Shown: piece by piece, positions 40,057-48,902 of the stretch
Layout of the letters: the number at the start of each line of letters is the position of its first letter
Position numbering within the stretch: the first letter of the stretch is position 1
Source of the DNA: an uncultured bacterium
Lineage (GTDB): Bacteria; Bacillota_I; Bacilli_A; RFN20; CAG-826
Reading direction: 5' to 3'
Assembly (NCBI GenBank): GCA_949299195.1
Contig: CASFZN010000020.1
Location: 1 to 48,902, forward strand
DNA: 48,902 nucleotides
Program-made: the position numbers and the translations under genes
Notes under the pieces: model-generated
What the model saw: only the letters and a program-made list of their open reading frames with translations
Told to the model about the DNA's origin: nothing
Databases searched by the model: none

Positions 40057-42657
40057 TTATTTAACGTCATACCAGGTTCTTGCATAGCCTCCATCAACTT
40101 TTAATTTAACTTTTAACGAAACACATGTTTCCATGATTTCTTTAACAAGATTATAGACCTTTTCTTTTTCTTCGCTAGGGACTTTTAACATAATTTCGTC
40201 ATGAATTTGATTAATAATTCTAGCTTTAAAGCCATTATATTTTAAGGCTTTATCCACTTTAATCATGGCGATTTTAATTAAGTCAGCAGCACTACCTTGA
40301 ATAGGTGCATTCATGCAAATTCGCTTTTCAGCTTCTCTTTCCATAAAAACAGAAGAATTGATGTTTTCTAAATATCTTCTACGGTTAAAAATAGTAGTAG
40401 TATACTTATTTTCTTCAGCATTTTTAATGACATCATTAAAATAATTTTTAATTTCAGGGAATTCATCGTTAAATGATTTAATTATATCTTTAGCTTCTTT
40501 GACACTTATTTGAAGCTCATCAGCTAAACCCCAATCACTCATTCCATAAATTATTCCAAAATTAACAGTTTTAGCATGTCTTCTTTCTAAAGAAGTAGGT
40601 TCCCTATCAAGATGGAATATCTTTTTAGCAGTTTCTCTATGGATATCAAGATCTTTATTAAAAACGTCGATCATTGTCGAAGAATTAGATAGATGTGCTA
40701 AAACTCTTAACTCAATTTGAGAATAATCAAGCGATAAAATATAGGTATTAGGATCTTCATAATAGAAGCACTTTCTAATTGCTTTGCCTTCTTCATCTTT
40801 AATAGAGATATTTTGTAAATTTGGTTCGCTTGAAGATAATCTACCAGTTCTAGTAACTGATTGATTAAATGTTGTATGAATAAGTCCATTATTATCGATA
40901 AAAGGAATAAATCCGTCAATAGTAGTAGAGATGAGTTTTGAATATTTTCGATATTCAATAATTAATGGAATTATTGGGTGTTCATGGATAATTTTTATTA
41001 AGGCATCAATATTAGTAGATCTATTTTTAGGACCATTAAGTTTTAATTTATCATATAAAACATCACCTAATTGTTTAGGAGAATTTAAATTAAATGTCTC
41101 ATCGTCATTTAATTTAAATATAGCTTCTTCAATTAGATTACGTTTAGTTTCATATTCTTTTCTAAATTCTAATAATTTTTCTTTATTTAATGGGAAACCT
41201 TCACTTTCCATATTACTTAAAACGAGTGTTAAAGGTTGTTCAATATTAAGTAATAATTCATATTGATTCTTTTCTTTTAATTTTTCTATTGTTTCATTTT
41301 TTAAATTATAAGAATAATATGCGATAAAAGAAGTTAAGGCAGGTTTTCCAGTATCAAAAAGAGATAATTCTTCATCATTAAATTCTGGTAAATAAACATT
41401 AAAATAGGTTAAAACTGAATTATAATCATCATTTAGATTAGGATTTAATAAATATGCTGCTAAAAGAAGATCAAATTCAAGGCCATTAATTTCGATATTA
41501 TGATAATTTAAATTAACCTTTACTTTTTTAAAGTTAAAAGAATATTTTTTTATTTTTTCTGATCTTAAGATATCTAACAATTCTTTATCCTTAATTAAAT
41601 TATCATAACTAATATAATAAACACTTCCATTTATATATAAGGATAATCCATATAAGGTAGCGCTATGATAATTATCGTTACTTATATCAATATAAAGTCC
41701 AATTTCATCATTAATTACAATATTTTTAATAGTAGAAATAACTTCATATTCAATCTTTTCATTCTTAGTTTTAATTCTTAAAGATGGAGGGAGTTTGGTG
41801 GTTAGATTTTTAAAGTTATATTTAGTTGCAAAATCAACAACATTATCAAAATCATATCCTTTATAGATTAAATCATCCTTTTTAATAGGTAAAATATCAT
41901 CAGTTTTAATAGTAGCAAGCGCTAAACACATTCTTCCATCATCTTGGAATTTGATTAATTTTTTTCCTATTCCGGTATTAGGATTAGCATTTTTAATAAT
42001 ATTTTCAAAATCTCCATATTGGAGGATTAAATTAGTAGCAGTAGTTTCTCCAATTCCTGGAATTCCTTTTAAATTATCACTAGAATCTCCTCTTAAAGCT
42101 TTATAATCAATAATTTTTATTGGTTCAAACTTATATTCTTCAATAAAAGATTCAGGGGTCATGACTTTAATGTTTTTAACGCCCTTAATTATTAAGTCTA
42201 CTGTGATATTTTTATTAATTAATTGAAGATAATCTCTATCGCTAGTATAAATCTCTACTTTATACTTTTCTTTTTCCATCATTTTAGCAACGTTTCCAGC
42301 AATATCATCAGCTTCTAAATTTTCATTTTCATAATATTTAATATTTAAAGTATCTAATAGTTCTCTTAAAATTGGGAATTGTTCTTTTAATTCATTTGGA
42401 AGAGGTTTTCTATTAGCTTTATATTCTTTATATTGTTGATGTCTAAAGGTGGTTTTACTTGAATCTAGGGCTACAAAAATAGCATCATCTTTTTTTAGAT
42501 TCTTCATTAATGGTAAAAGCATGTTGATGAAGGTATAGATGGCGTTAGTATAAACGCCATCTTTAGATTTCATCATTTTTTCTTTATCTTCATTATAAGT
42601 AGCATAAAATGATCTAAATAGTAATGAATATCCATCAATAATAATTATCTTATTCAT
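40057..42657 (-). CDS. polA: DNA polymerase I
   Basis: 866 residues. N-terminal 5'-nuclease (about 1-290) with DGYSLLFRSF, EADDIAG, TSDRDYLQL and GDSSDNLKGIPGIGETTA. The central 3'-5' exonuclease-like domain has lost the DxE motif (YIDIS instead of DTE), so proofreading is probably absent. The polymerase domain has DYSQIELRVLAH (D about 644), RRHAKTVNFGIIYG and IHDEIMLKVP. It overlaps the dnaE end by 8 bases (ATG inside dnaE), so the two are coupled. Role in Okazaki fragment processing and repair. Confidence 0.97.
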   Translation of the reverse strand: MNKIIIIDGYSLLFRSFYATYNEDKEKMMKSKDGVYTNAIYTFINMLLPLMKNLKKDDAIFVALDSSKTTFRHQQYKEYKANRKPLPNELKEQFPILRELLDTLNIKYYENENLEADDIAGNVAKMMEKEKYKVEIYTSDRDYLQLINKNITVDLIIKGVKNIKVMTPESFIEEYKFEPIKIIDYKALRGDSSDNLKGIPGIGETTATNLILQYGDFENIIKNANPNTGIGKKLIKFQDDGRMCLALATIKTDDILPIKKDDLIYKGYDFDNVVDFATKYNFKNLTTKLPPSLRIKTKNEKIEYEVISTIKNIVINDEIGLYIDISNDNYHSATLYGLSLYINGSVYYISYDNLIKDKELLDILRSEKIKKYSFNFKKVKVNLNYHNIEINGLEFDLLLAAYLLNPNLNDDYNSVLTYFNVYLPEFNDEELSLFDTGKPALTSFIAYYSYNLKNETIEKLKEKNQYELLLNIEQPLTLVLSNMESEGFPLNKEKLLEFRKEYETKRNLIEEAIFKLNDDETFNLNSPKQLGDVLYDKLKLNGPKNRSTNIDALIKIIHEHPIIPLIIEYRKYSKLISTTIDGFIPFIDNNGLIHTTFNQSVTRTGRLSSSEPNLQNISIKDEEGKAIRKCFYYEDPNTYILSLDYSQIELRVLAHLSNSSTMIDVFNKDLDIHRETAKKIFHLDREPTSLERRHAKTVNFGIIYGMSDWGLADELQISVKEAKDIIKSFNDEFPEIKNYFNDVIKNAEENKYTTTIFNRRRYLENINSSVFMEREAEKRICMNAPIQGSAADLIKIAMIKVDKALKYNGFKARIINQIHDEIMLKVPSEEKEKVYNLVKEIMETCVSLKVKLKVDGGYARTWYDVK

Positions 42658-45600
42658 TTAAAGTGACCTCCTTTAATTCTTTTAAGTCAAAAGAAGAAGT
42701 TCGTTTATTTAGAGATTCTCCTTCAACACTTAATCTTCCTTTAATAATATAAAATCTATTTATATCTAAGATTTTTCGATATTCTTGATATTCCTTATTA
42801 AATATTGTGACTCTTAGAGTTTGATTATTATTTTCTAATAAGATTACCGCCATCTCTTTTCCTTTATTTTTTCCCGATTTAATCGTGAATTTTTTGATAT
42901 CAATACATAATCCAATAACCGAAGAATAGGTATTTTCTTTTAATTTATTAAATGGGGTTAAAGTTTTTAAGATAGATTCATCTAGTTTTAAGTGGTTATA
43001 GTAATTATCGGAGATTGATAATCCTAAAACATTTATTTCATTAGTGATTTTTTGAATGATATTTTGTTTTATATTAGTATTGATTGAAAAGTAGGTAAAA
43101 TCATCAATATGATCGTTATATTTATATGTTAGATTTACTCCTACATCTTTCTCGTTTTCATAATTATCTAAGAATCTATAGATAGAATTTTTTAAGGCTT
43201 GACGGTTATTTGTAACAAAATCAAAACATCCAGCATCATATAAAGAAGAGAGGATTTTATCGTTAATTTTGGAAGTAAATGTAATCGAACGGATCATAAA
43301 ATCATAAAGTGATTTATATTCTCCATTTTTTTCTCTTTCATAAATTATTTCATAAGCAAGTTTTGAAGGAACTCCATTTACTTTAGAAAGAGGATAAACC
43401 AAACTATTATTAGATGTTGGATAAAAATATAGATGAGTTTTATTAATTTCAGGTAGTCCAAGTTTAATATTTAAAGAATAGATTTCATCTAAAAATTTAG
43501 AGAATTTGGAATCACTTGAATTAGTAGATAAAGTAGCACTATAAAATTCTAAAGGATAACAACTCTTTAAATATGCCATTTTAGCGGTAATCATCGCATA
43601 AGCTACCGCATGAGATTGGTTAAATCCATAGTTAGCAAATCTTAAAATTTGATTAAAAATTATTTCAGCAATTTCTTTTTTATGATTATTTTTAATAGCA
43701 CCACTTACAAATTTATTCTTCATTTTTAAGATTTCATCGCTATGTTTTTTAGAGATTGCTCTTCTAAAAATATCAGCTTCTCCGAATGTAAATGAAGCAT
43801 ATTGTTGAGCTATTCTCATGATTTGTTCTTGATAGATTATAATTCCATAAGTAGGAGCTAAAATATTTTTTAAAGATTCATCTAAATAGCTTACTTTTTC
43901 TAAATTATTCTTCCTATTTATATAATTAGGAATAAAACGAGAAGGTCCTGGACGTGCTAAAGAAATAGTATCGACTATTTCTTTAAAGTTATTAGGTTTA
44001 ATTTGCATAATTGCCTTACTTCCAGCATCAGCATCAATTTGAAATAATCCCATTAAATAGCCGTTTTTGATGGTTTCAAATATTTTATGATTTTCAATTG
44101 GAATCTTATCAAAATCAATATCTATATTCTTTGTATGTTTGATTAACTTAATTGTGTTAGAAATAGTAGTTAAATTAGTTAAAGATAAAACGTCAAACTT
44201 TAAGAATCCTTGTTCTTCTAAAAAATCTTTTTCGTATTGTGTCGAAACTTCGTTATTTACGTAATTTATCGGCATTATTTCTTTGATATTATCATCACAA
44301 ATTACAATTCCGGCGGCATGAAGTCCTTTTTGACGAGGAAGATTTTCAATCATTTTTGCTCTTTTAAAAAGCTCTCTTGTTTCAAAACTAGAATCGATTT
44401 CTTCTTTGAATTCTTTTATATTTTGATAGGCATAAGAAAGAGTAACTTCTGCGTTTCCTTCACTCGTTTTTAAAATATCTGGAATGAGTTTAGAAATTCT
44501 ATCAACTAAAACATTAGGTATTTGATAGATTCTTCCAATATCCCTAATAGCATTTTTTGCCTTAATCGTTTGGAAAGTAATAACTTTTGCAACATGATCG
44601 GTAGTATATTTATTTTCTAAATAATTGATAACATCATCTCTTTTATCGTCTTCAAAATCTAAATCAATATCAGGCATTGATTTACGTTCTTTATTTAAAA
44701 ATCTTTCAAAAAGTAAGTTATATTTTATTGGATCTACATCAGTGATATTAAGCAGATATGATACCAAACTTCCGGCAGCACTCCCTCTTCCTGGACCAAC
44801 TAAAATATGATTATTTTTAGCGTATTTTACGTAATCTTGAACGAGTAAGAAGTAGTCTTCATAACCCATGTTAGTAATTGTTAGATATTCTTCATTTAAT
44901 CTATTTCTATAGACAGGATTAGCTTTAATATTGATATTTTTTTCTTTTAAACCTTCTAAGATTTTTGAATGTAATAATTTTTTACTATCAACTTCATAAT
45001 TATTAAATTTTGAATAGTTAAGTAAGTGGGCTCTTTTTTTCTTAAATTCAAAATCTACCTCATTAATAATTTTTTCAATATTATTAATTTCGTTTTCCTT
45101 ATATAAATTTAAAATTTCTTCATTTGATAAAAAGTGGAAAGAATTATTTTTTTTATTATCTTCCATTTTTTCATCTTCTAAAGATAATTTTTCTTCATTT
45201 TCAATAGCGTGAAGTATTTTTAAAGTGAATGCTTCATCACTATTTAAATGTTTAATTGAAGGAAAACACACAATATCTAGTTCGTATTTTTTAATTAATT
45301 CACGATATTTATCGATTTTTTCTTGGTTTTCAAAGGAATGATTGTCTAATCCTACGTAAAACTCTTTGATATTGAGTTTATTGATTAATCCTAATTTTAT
45401 CTTCTCTAAAAAGAGTTCTTCATTTTTTAATGAATTAAAGTAGGTTTCATCATCTAATTCGATTTCATTAAAAATAGGGGAAAGAGAAGATAAAATTACG
45501 ATTAAATTATCGTAATTTATGTTTAATGAGTTTATTTCTTCAATATTAAAGAAGGAGAAGTTAATAGAAGTAGTTTTGATGATTGAATTTCCTACTTCTA

Positions 45601-45892
45601 ACTTATTATAAAAGTTAGTAAGTTTAATTATTTCTTTATACCCTTCTTCATTTTTAATTAAAAAAGATAGATTATATTTAGTATCTATATTATTAATAGT
45701 TAATGAAAATATTGGTTTAATATCATTTTTTAAACATAAGGAATTAAAAAGAGGGTAGGAATAAATGTTATTAATTTCATTTATTCCTAGATACTTTATT
45801 CCTTCTTTTTTGCATTTTAAAATTAAGTCTTCAATACGGATTGAAGACTTAAAAAATGAATAGGAAGTAGTAATGTTTAATGGGTAATACAT
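42650..45892 (-). CDS. dnaE: DNA polymerase III alpha subunit, DnaE type
   Basis: 1080 residues. The catalytic core is clear: GPGRGSAAGSLVSYLL, PDIDLD (about 407-412), and a third acidic residue in the FQIDADAGSKAIMQI region; the fingers have YGIIIYQEQIM. A helix-hairpin-helix segment and OB fold (EMAVILLENNNQTLRV) follow. The N-terminal PHP domain is degenerate: the usual HxHxxYS metal motif reads NITTSYS. This is the low-GC DnaE length class that works with PolC. It follows nrnA by 22 bases with no clear ribosome binding site. Confidence 0.96.
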   Translation of the reverse strand: MYYPLNITTSYSFFKSSIRIEDLILKCKKEGIKYLGINEINNIYSYPLFNSLCLKNDIKPIFSLTINNIDTKYNLSFLIKNEEGYKEIIKLTNFYNKLEVGNSIIKTTSINFSFFNIEEINSLNINYDNLIVILSSLSPIFNEIELDDETYFNSLKNEELFLEKIKLGLINKLNIKEFYVGLDNHSFENQEKIDKYRELIKKYELDIVCFPSIKHLNSDEAFTLKILHAIENEEKLSLEDEKMEDNKKNNSFHFLSNEEILNLYKENEINNIEKIINEVDFEFKKKRAHLLNYSKFNNYEVDSKKLLHSKILEGLKEKNINIKANPVYRNRLNEEYLTITNMGYEDYFLLVQDYVKYAKNNHILVGPGRGSAAGSLVSYLLNITDVDPIKYNLLFERFLNKERKSMPDIDLDFEDDKRDDVINYLENKYTTDHVAKVITFQTIKAKNAIRDIGRIYQIPNVLVDRISKLIPDILKTSEGNAEVTLSYAYQNIKEFKEEIDSSFETRELFKRAKMIENLPRQKGLHAAGIVICDDNIKEIMPINYVNNEVSTQYEKDFLEEQGFLKFDVLSLTNLTTISNTIKLIKHTKNIDIDFDKIPIENHKIFETIKNGYLMGLFQIDADAGSKAIMQIKPNNFKEIVDTISLARPGPSRFIPNYINRKNNLEKVSYLDESLKNILAPTYGIIIYQEQIMRIAQQYASFTFGEADIFRRAISKKHSDEILKMKNKFVSGAIKNNHKKEIAEIIFNQILRFANYGFNQSHAVAYAMITAKMAYLKSCYPLEFYSATLSTNSSDSKFSKFLDEIYSLNIKLGLPEINKTHLYFYPTSNNSLVYPLSKVNGVPSKLAYEIIYEREKNGEYKSLYDFMIRSITFTSKINDKILSSLYDAGCFDFVTNNRQALKNSIYRFLDNYENEKDVGVNLTYKYNDHIDDFTYFSINTNIKQNIIQKITNEINVLGLSISDNYYNHLKLDESILKTLTPFNKLKENTYSSVIGLCIDIKKFTIKSGKNKGKEMAVILLENNNQTLRVTIFNKEYQEYRKILDINRFYIIKGRLSVEGESLNKRTSSFDLKELKEVTLNE

Positions 45893-45914
45893 TATTTTTT
45901 AATTACTTTTTAAT

Positions 45915-46919
45915 TTATTTTTTAATTCCTTCTTTAATTTTATCATCACAAGCTTTAATAAAAGCATCTAATTCACTTAAATCTTTGATTTGTGCTCCAC
46001 TAGCTTGATTATGTCCGCCGCCTTTAAACATCATTGCGACTTCATTGACATTATAATATCTACTTCTTAAAGAAATTCTAAAACATGGTTCAGTAATATC
46101 TTCAGTGATTGAACACCAAATATTAATTCCTTTAATTGAAGAAAAGATATTAACATGTTCTTTTCCTTGTTCAGATGCTAGATTTAAATCATCTAAATCT
46201 TTTTGAGTTAAAACATAATATGCAGTACCAGCTTCACTAATTTTATAGTTATTTAAAACATATTTAGTAAATTCTAAATCTTTAATATCTTTTTCATACA
46301 TTTTTTCATAGATACTAACAATATCAAGTCCGGTTTCTAATAAAATTGAAGCGACTTGGAAGGTGTGAGTAGTAGTAGAACCAAATAAATAGCGACCACT
46401 ATCTCCAACAATTGCGGTATAAAAATAATATGCAGCTTCTTTAGAAATATTATTGTTTTCAAAATGTAATAACATATTAACTACAAGTTCACTTGCAGCA
46501 GCTAAAGAAGTATCAACAATTGAAATATCAAAGATATTATCGGTTTCTGGGTGATGATCGAGTTTAATTTTAAAACTTGCTCTTTCAAAACGTGGATCAG
46601 CGATTCTTTTTTTATCACCAACATCAACAATAATTGCTAAAAAATCTTCATCAAACCAAGTATCAGATTCTTTATCAACATTTGGATAAATCAATCCTTC
46701 GCCTGAAAAAGTAACGTGATTATCACCAAAAACTTTAACTATTTTATTAGGATAGTTTTCTTCGATATATGTTTTAAGACCAAATTGAGTTCCTAAAGCA
46801 TCAAAATCAGGTTTAATATGTCTAAAAATAGCAATTCTATCGAATTCTTTGATTTTTTCTTCGATGAGTTTATATTCTTTTAAAAATTTTTCGCCTTCTA
46901 ATTTAATATATTCGTTCAT
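45915..46919 (-). CDS. nrnA: DHH/DHHA1 phosphoesterase NrnA (oligoribonuclease/pAp phosphatase)
   Basis: 334 residues: FRHIKPDFDALGTQFGLK (DHH motif I, metal Asp residues), VDVGDKKR, KLDHHPE (DHH signature), then a DHHA1 domain ending FKGGGHNQASGAQI. NrnA degrades short RNAs and pAp; related DHH/DHHA1 enzymes cleave pApA from c-di-AMP, linking it to the CdaA in this window by inference. The ATG overlaps the ackA stop (TAATG), so translation is coupled. Confidence 0.93.
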   Translation of the reverse strand: MNEYIKLEGEKFLKEYKLIEEKIKEFDRIAIFRHIKPDFDALGTQFGLKTYIEENYPNKIVKVFGDNHVTFSGEGLIYPNVDKESDTWFDEDFLAIIVDVGDKKRIADPRFERASFKIKLDHHPETDNIFDISIVDTSLAAASELVVNMLLHFENNNISKEAAYYFYTAIVGDSGRYLFGSTTTHTFQVASILLETGLDIVSIYEKMYEKDIKDLEFTKYVLNNYKISEAGTAYYVLTQKDLDDLNLASEQGKEHVNIFSSIKGINIWCSITEDITEPCFRISLRSRYYNVNEVAMMFKGGGHNQASGAQIKDLSELDAFIKACDDKIKEGIKK

Positions 46920-48130
46920 TAATTGTTTCCTTTCATATCAAGGTAAGCTTTATAAGCATCACGAGCTAACATGACTTCTTCATCGGTAGGAATAACCATG
47001 ACTTTAATCTTGGATTCTGGTTTAGTGATAGTGAAAGTAGTGCCTCTTTTTCCGGCATAATCTAAATCTCTATCATAAGCGATTTCTAAAGCTTCCTTAG
47101 TTCTATCCATGATCATTTCACGAGATTCTGGGGAGTTTTCGCCAATTCCGGCAGAGAAAATTATTAAATCACAGCCACCGAGTCTAACAAAATATTGACC
47201 AATGAAATCTGCAATTCTTCTTGCCCATAAATCTAAAGCGAGTTGTGCATCTGGATTTCCTTCTAAAGCTGCTTTTTCAACGTCTCTAGAGTCGTTAGAT
47301 ACGCCACTAACTCCATATAATCCGCTTTCTTTATTAAATTCTTGGAAGATAGTTTCATTATCTTTGCCACTCATCTTTAAAACTTGATAATAAACTGATG
47401 GATCTAAATCACCAGTTCTAGTATTCATCATAATTCCACCGAGTGGGGTAAGACCCATACTAGTTGCAACACATTTACCATTTTTAACAGCGGTAATAGA
47501 AGCGCCACTACCTAAATGACAAACAATAATACGTTTATCTCCGTCTTTTTCGATATATTTTTCACCGATTTCACTTAAATATTTATGAGAAGTACCATGA
47601 GCACCATATCTTCTAATCATATATTTTTCGGTATATTCCTTTTTAATAGGATAGGTGTAATCTTCTTTATCCATTGTTTGGTGGAATGCGGTATCAAATA
47701 CAGCAACTGCAGGAGTATTTGGTAATACTTTTTTAAATGCATCAAAACCAACAAGGTGAGCTTTATTGTGAAGTGGTGCGAGTGGAATTAATGATTCAAT
47801 TTTTGAATAAGTATCTTCATTGAATAATGCGGATTCCTTAAAATATGGACCACCTTGGACAACTCTATGTCCTGTAGCTTTAATTTCATCTAAATGTTCA
47901 ATAATTTTATTTTCAAGTAAAGCATCCATAACGATTTGGACTGCGACACCATGATCTTTTACTGGAACAATAGTCTTTTTGCTTTCTCCGTTTATTTTAA
48001 TTTGGAAGATTGCATCTTCGTGTCCAATTCTTTCAACGATACCAGAAGTAATAACTTTTTCCTCTGGCATCTCATAAAGTTTGAATTTAAAACTGCTTGA
48101 ACCACAGTTTACTGCCATTATTTTTGCCAT
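46919..48130 (-). CDS. ackA: Acetate kinase
   Basis: 403 residues: AVNCGSSSFKFKLYE at the N-terminus, VAVFDTAFHQTMD, RRYGAHGTSHKYL, CHLGSGASI, GLTPLGGIMMNTRTGDLDP and FSAGIGENSPESRE, all standard AckA signatures. It makes ATP and acetate from acetyl phosphate, complementing the AdhE branch. AAGGAG precedes the ATG. First gene of ackA-nrnA-dnaE-polA-mutM::coaE. Confidence 0.98.
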   Translation of the reverse strand: MAKIMAVNCGSSSFKFKLYEMPEEKVITSGIVERIGHEDAIFQIKINGESKKTIVPVKDHGVAVQIVMDALLENKIIEHLDEIKATGHRVVQGGPYFKESALFNEDTYSKIESLIPLAPLHNKAHLVGFDAFKKVLPNTPAVAVFDTAFHQTMDKEDYTYPIKKEYTEKYMIRRYGAHGTSHKYLSEIGEKYIEKDGDKRIIVCHLGSGASITAVKNGKCVATSMGLTPLGGIMMNTRTGDLDPSVYYQVLKMSGKDNETIFQEFNKESGLYGVSGVSNDSRDVEKAALEGNPDAQLALDLWARRIADFIGQYFVRLGGCDLIIFSAGIGENSPESREMIMDRTKEALEIAYDRDLDYAGKRGTTFTITKPESKIKVMVIPTDEEVMLARDAYKAYLDMKGNN

Positions 48131-48162
48131 TTTTATCTGCTCCTTAAAAAACTTACGAATTA

Positions 48163-48193
48163 ATTATAATTGTTTTTGATATATATATCAAAA
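48163..48193 (-). promoter_or_regulatory. ackA operon promoter overlapping a 20-bp palindrome
   Basis: TTGATA (48191-48186), a 17-base spacer and TATAAT (48168-48163) give a near-consensus promoter on the minus strand. The -35 and much of the spacer lie in the perfect palindrome TTTTGATATATATATCAAAA (48174-48193), which a repressor could occupy. The bound protein is not known. Confidence 0.65.
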
Positions 48194-48253
48194 TAAAAAG
48201 CATTTATTTTAAATACTTATTAAAATAGCGAAAGAAGTTAAATATCAAAGTTT

Positions 48254-48319
48254 TAGTAAATATCTAGTAGTTTTCTAGTAGATATTTAGTACTAATTAAA
48301 TACTTGATAAGTACTGATT
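48254..48319. repeat. 11-bp phased TAGTA array, locus C (6 units)
   Basis: Units start at 48254, 48265, 48276, 48287, 48298 and 48309: TAGTAAATATC, TAGTAGTTTTC, TAGTAGATATT, TAGTACTAATT, AAATACTTGAT, AAGTACTGATT. The exact 11-base step holds even where the core is degenerate. It lies in the divergent gap between ackA and the ktrB/trkH-like gene, about 60 bases upstream of the ackA -35. Confidence 0.82.
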
Positions 48320-48379
48320 TAATAAGATTTTATGGAAAAAATATTTATTAATAGTAGAATATCAAGGTAATTTTAAATT

Positions 48380-48902
48380 ATGAATCTGATTTACAAACTA
48401 AAAAAGAATATTAATCCCTTTTTCTTAATTGCATTATCGTTCTTAATTCTTCTTATTATAGGATCATTGATTTTATGGTCACCAATTTCTTTGCAAGAAG
48501 GAGTAAGCATTTCTTATATTGATTCTTTATTTACAACCACAACTAGTTTATGCGTTACGGGTTTAGTATCAATAAAAGAAGGAATTGGCGATACATATAA
48601 CCTTTTTGGTAGAATTTTTATCTGCATTTTAATCCAAATTGGTGGTTTAGGAGTTATGACTTTTGTAACTTTATTCTTTGTTACTTTTAGAAGAAGATTA
48701 AAGATTACTGAACAAACAATGGTTAAAGAAAACTGGAATTTATCGAGTTTAAAACAAATTAGAAAGATATTTTATTATATTCTTGCTGTTGTTTTTACAA
48801 TTGAAACAATCGGAGCAATTTTATCTTTCTTTTCGTTCTATTTTATTCATGATTTTTCACTTCAAGATGCAATAGGAATTTCTATTTTCCATAGCGTTAG
48901 TG
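48380..48902 (+). CDS. K+ transporter channel subunit, KtrB/TrkH family (N-terminal part)
   Basis: The frame is open from the ATG at 48380 to the window end (174 residues). It has a first membrane segment (about 14-33), then a pore loop with the filter-like TTTTSLCVTGLVS and a second membrane segment starting at FGRIFICILIQIGGLGVMTF, the hallmark of the KtrB/TrkH/TrkG superfamily. The next membrane segment is at about 127-150. AAGGT precedes the start. It would import K+ and could use either RCK protein encoded at 10039-11359. KtrB versus TrkH cannot be settled from this part. Confidence 0.9.
   Translation, partial: MNLIYKLKKNINPFFLIALSFLILLIIGSLILWSPISLQEGVSISYIDSLFTTTTSLCVTGLVSIKEGIGDTYNLFGRIFICILIQIGGLGVMTFVTLFFVTFRRRLKITEQTMVKENWNLSSLKQIRKIFYYILAVVFTIETIGAILSFFSFYFIHDFSLQDAIGISIFHSVS

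Noticed and set aside
48131-48379. c-di-AMP (ydaO) riboswitch upstream of the KtrB-like gene
   Set aside because: The gap is short and AT-rich and lacks the conserved GC-containing core of that riboswitch.
1-48902. CRISPR array or prophage
   Set aside because: No repeat-spacer arrays, cas, integrase or phage structural genes are seen; the repeats found are short or tandem without spacers.

Overview
The window is a strongly AT-rich chromosomal segment from a fermentative, probably anaerobic low-GC Gram-positive bacterium. The markers are primosome genes dnaB and dnaI, a threonyl-tRNA T-box leader, CdaA, Rex-AdhE, a group B-like [FeFe] hydrogenase, AckA and a Pst-PhoU-PhoPR locus. The gene content and small intergenic gaps suggest an uncultured lineage of Bacilli near the Mollicutes/Erysipelotrichia (an RF39-like gut bacterium is my best guess, not proven). 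The 36 complete, intact genes with recognisable ends stop with TAA (34) or TAG (2) and none with TGA.

Left part (1-7000, minus strand): a complete phosphate-starvation operon, pstS-pstC-pstA-pstB-phoU-phoP-phoR (phoR runs off the edge), preceded by a three-copy Pho-box-like repeat and a TATAAT box. PstS is a circular permutation of the usual fold. Next come a decayed inverted repeat and a tRNA-Thr(GGU). From 7131 to 11359 (plus strand) lies a Na+/K+-ATPase-like P-type pump followed by two TrkA/KtrA-type RCK proteins. A KtrB/TrkH channel subunit starts at the right edge (48380).

11.4-13.7 kb is an accessory patch: a decayed surface-protein gene, a 19-bp tandem repeat, tRNA-Gly(CCC) and a MerR-like regulator. 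13.7-21 kb holds a SpoU methyltransferase, a FAD-dependent oxidoreductase, diadenylate cyclase CdaA, an unknown gene where cdaR usually sits, DeoD, and an overlapping NERD-domain/membrane-protein pair of unknown role. 21-30 kb is redox and carbon metabolism: Rex-AdhE with a palindromic operator, [FeFe] hydrogenase with a ureohydrolase, GpmA and a CvpA-like protein, plus a PHP phosphatase. 29.4-36 kb on the minus strand has T-box-thrS-ybaK and pfkA-pyk, separated by a frameshifted pseudogene between two tiny membrane-protein ORFs. 36-48 kb is DNA replication and repair: dnaB-dnaI converge on ackA-nrnA-dnaE-polA-(mutM::coaE), where mutM and coaE form one fused gene.

The most unusual non-coding signal is an 11-bp phased repeat (consensus TAGTAGTTTTC, core TAGTA) found in three separate intergenic gaps: directly upstream of the MerR-like gene (5 units), between polA and mutM::coaE (4 units), and between ackA and ktrB (6 units, two of them degenerate). 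It looks like a multi-site binding array for an unidentified DNA-binding protein.
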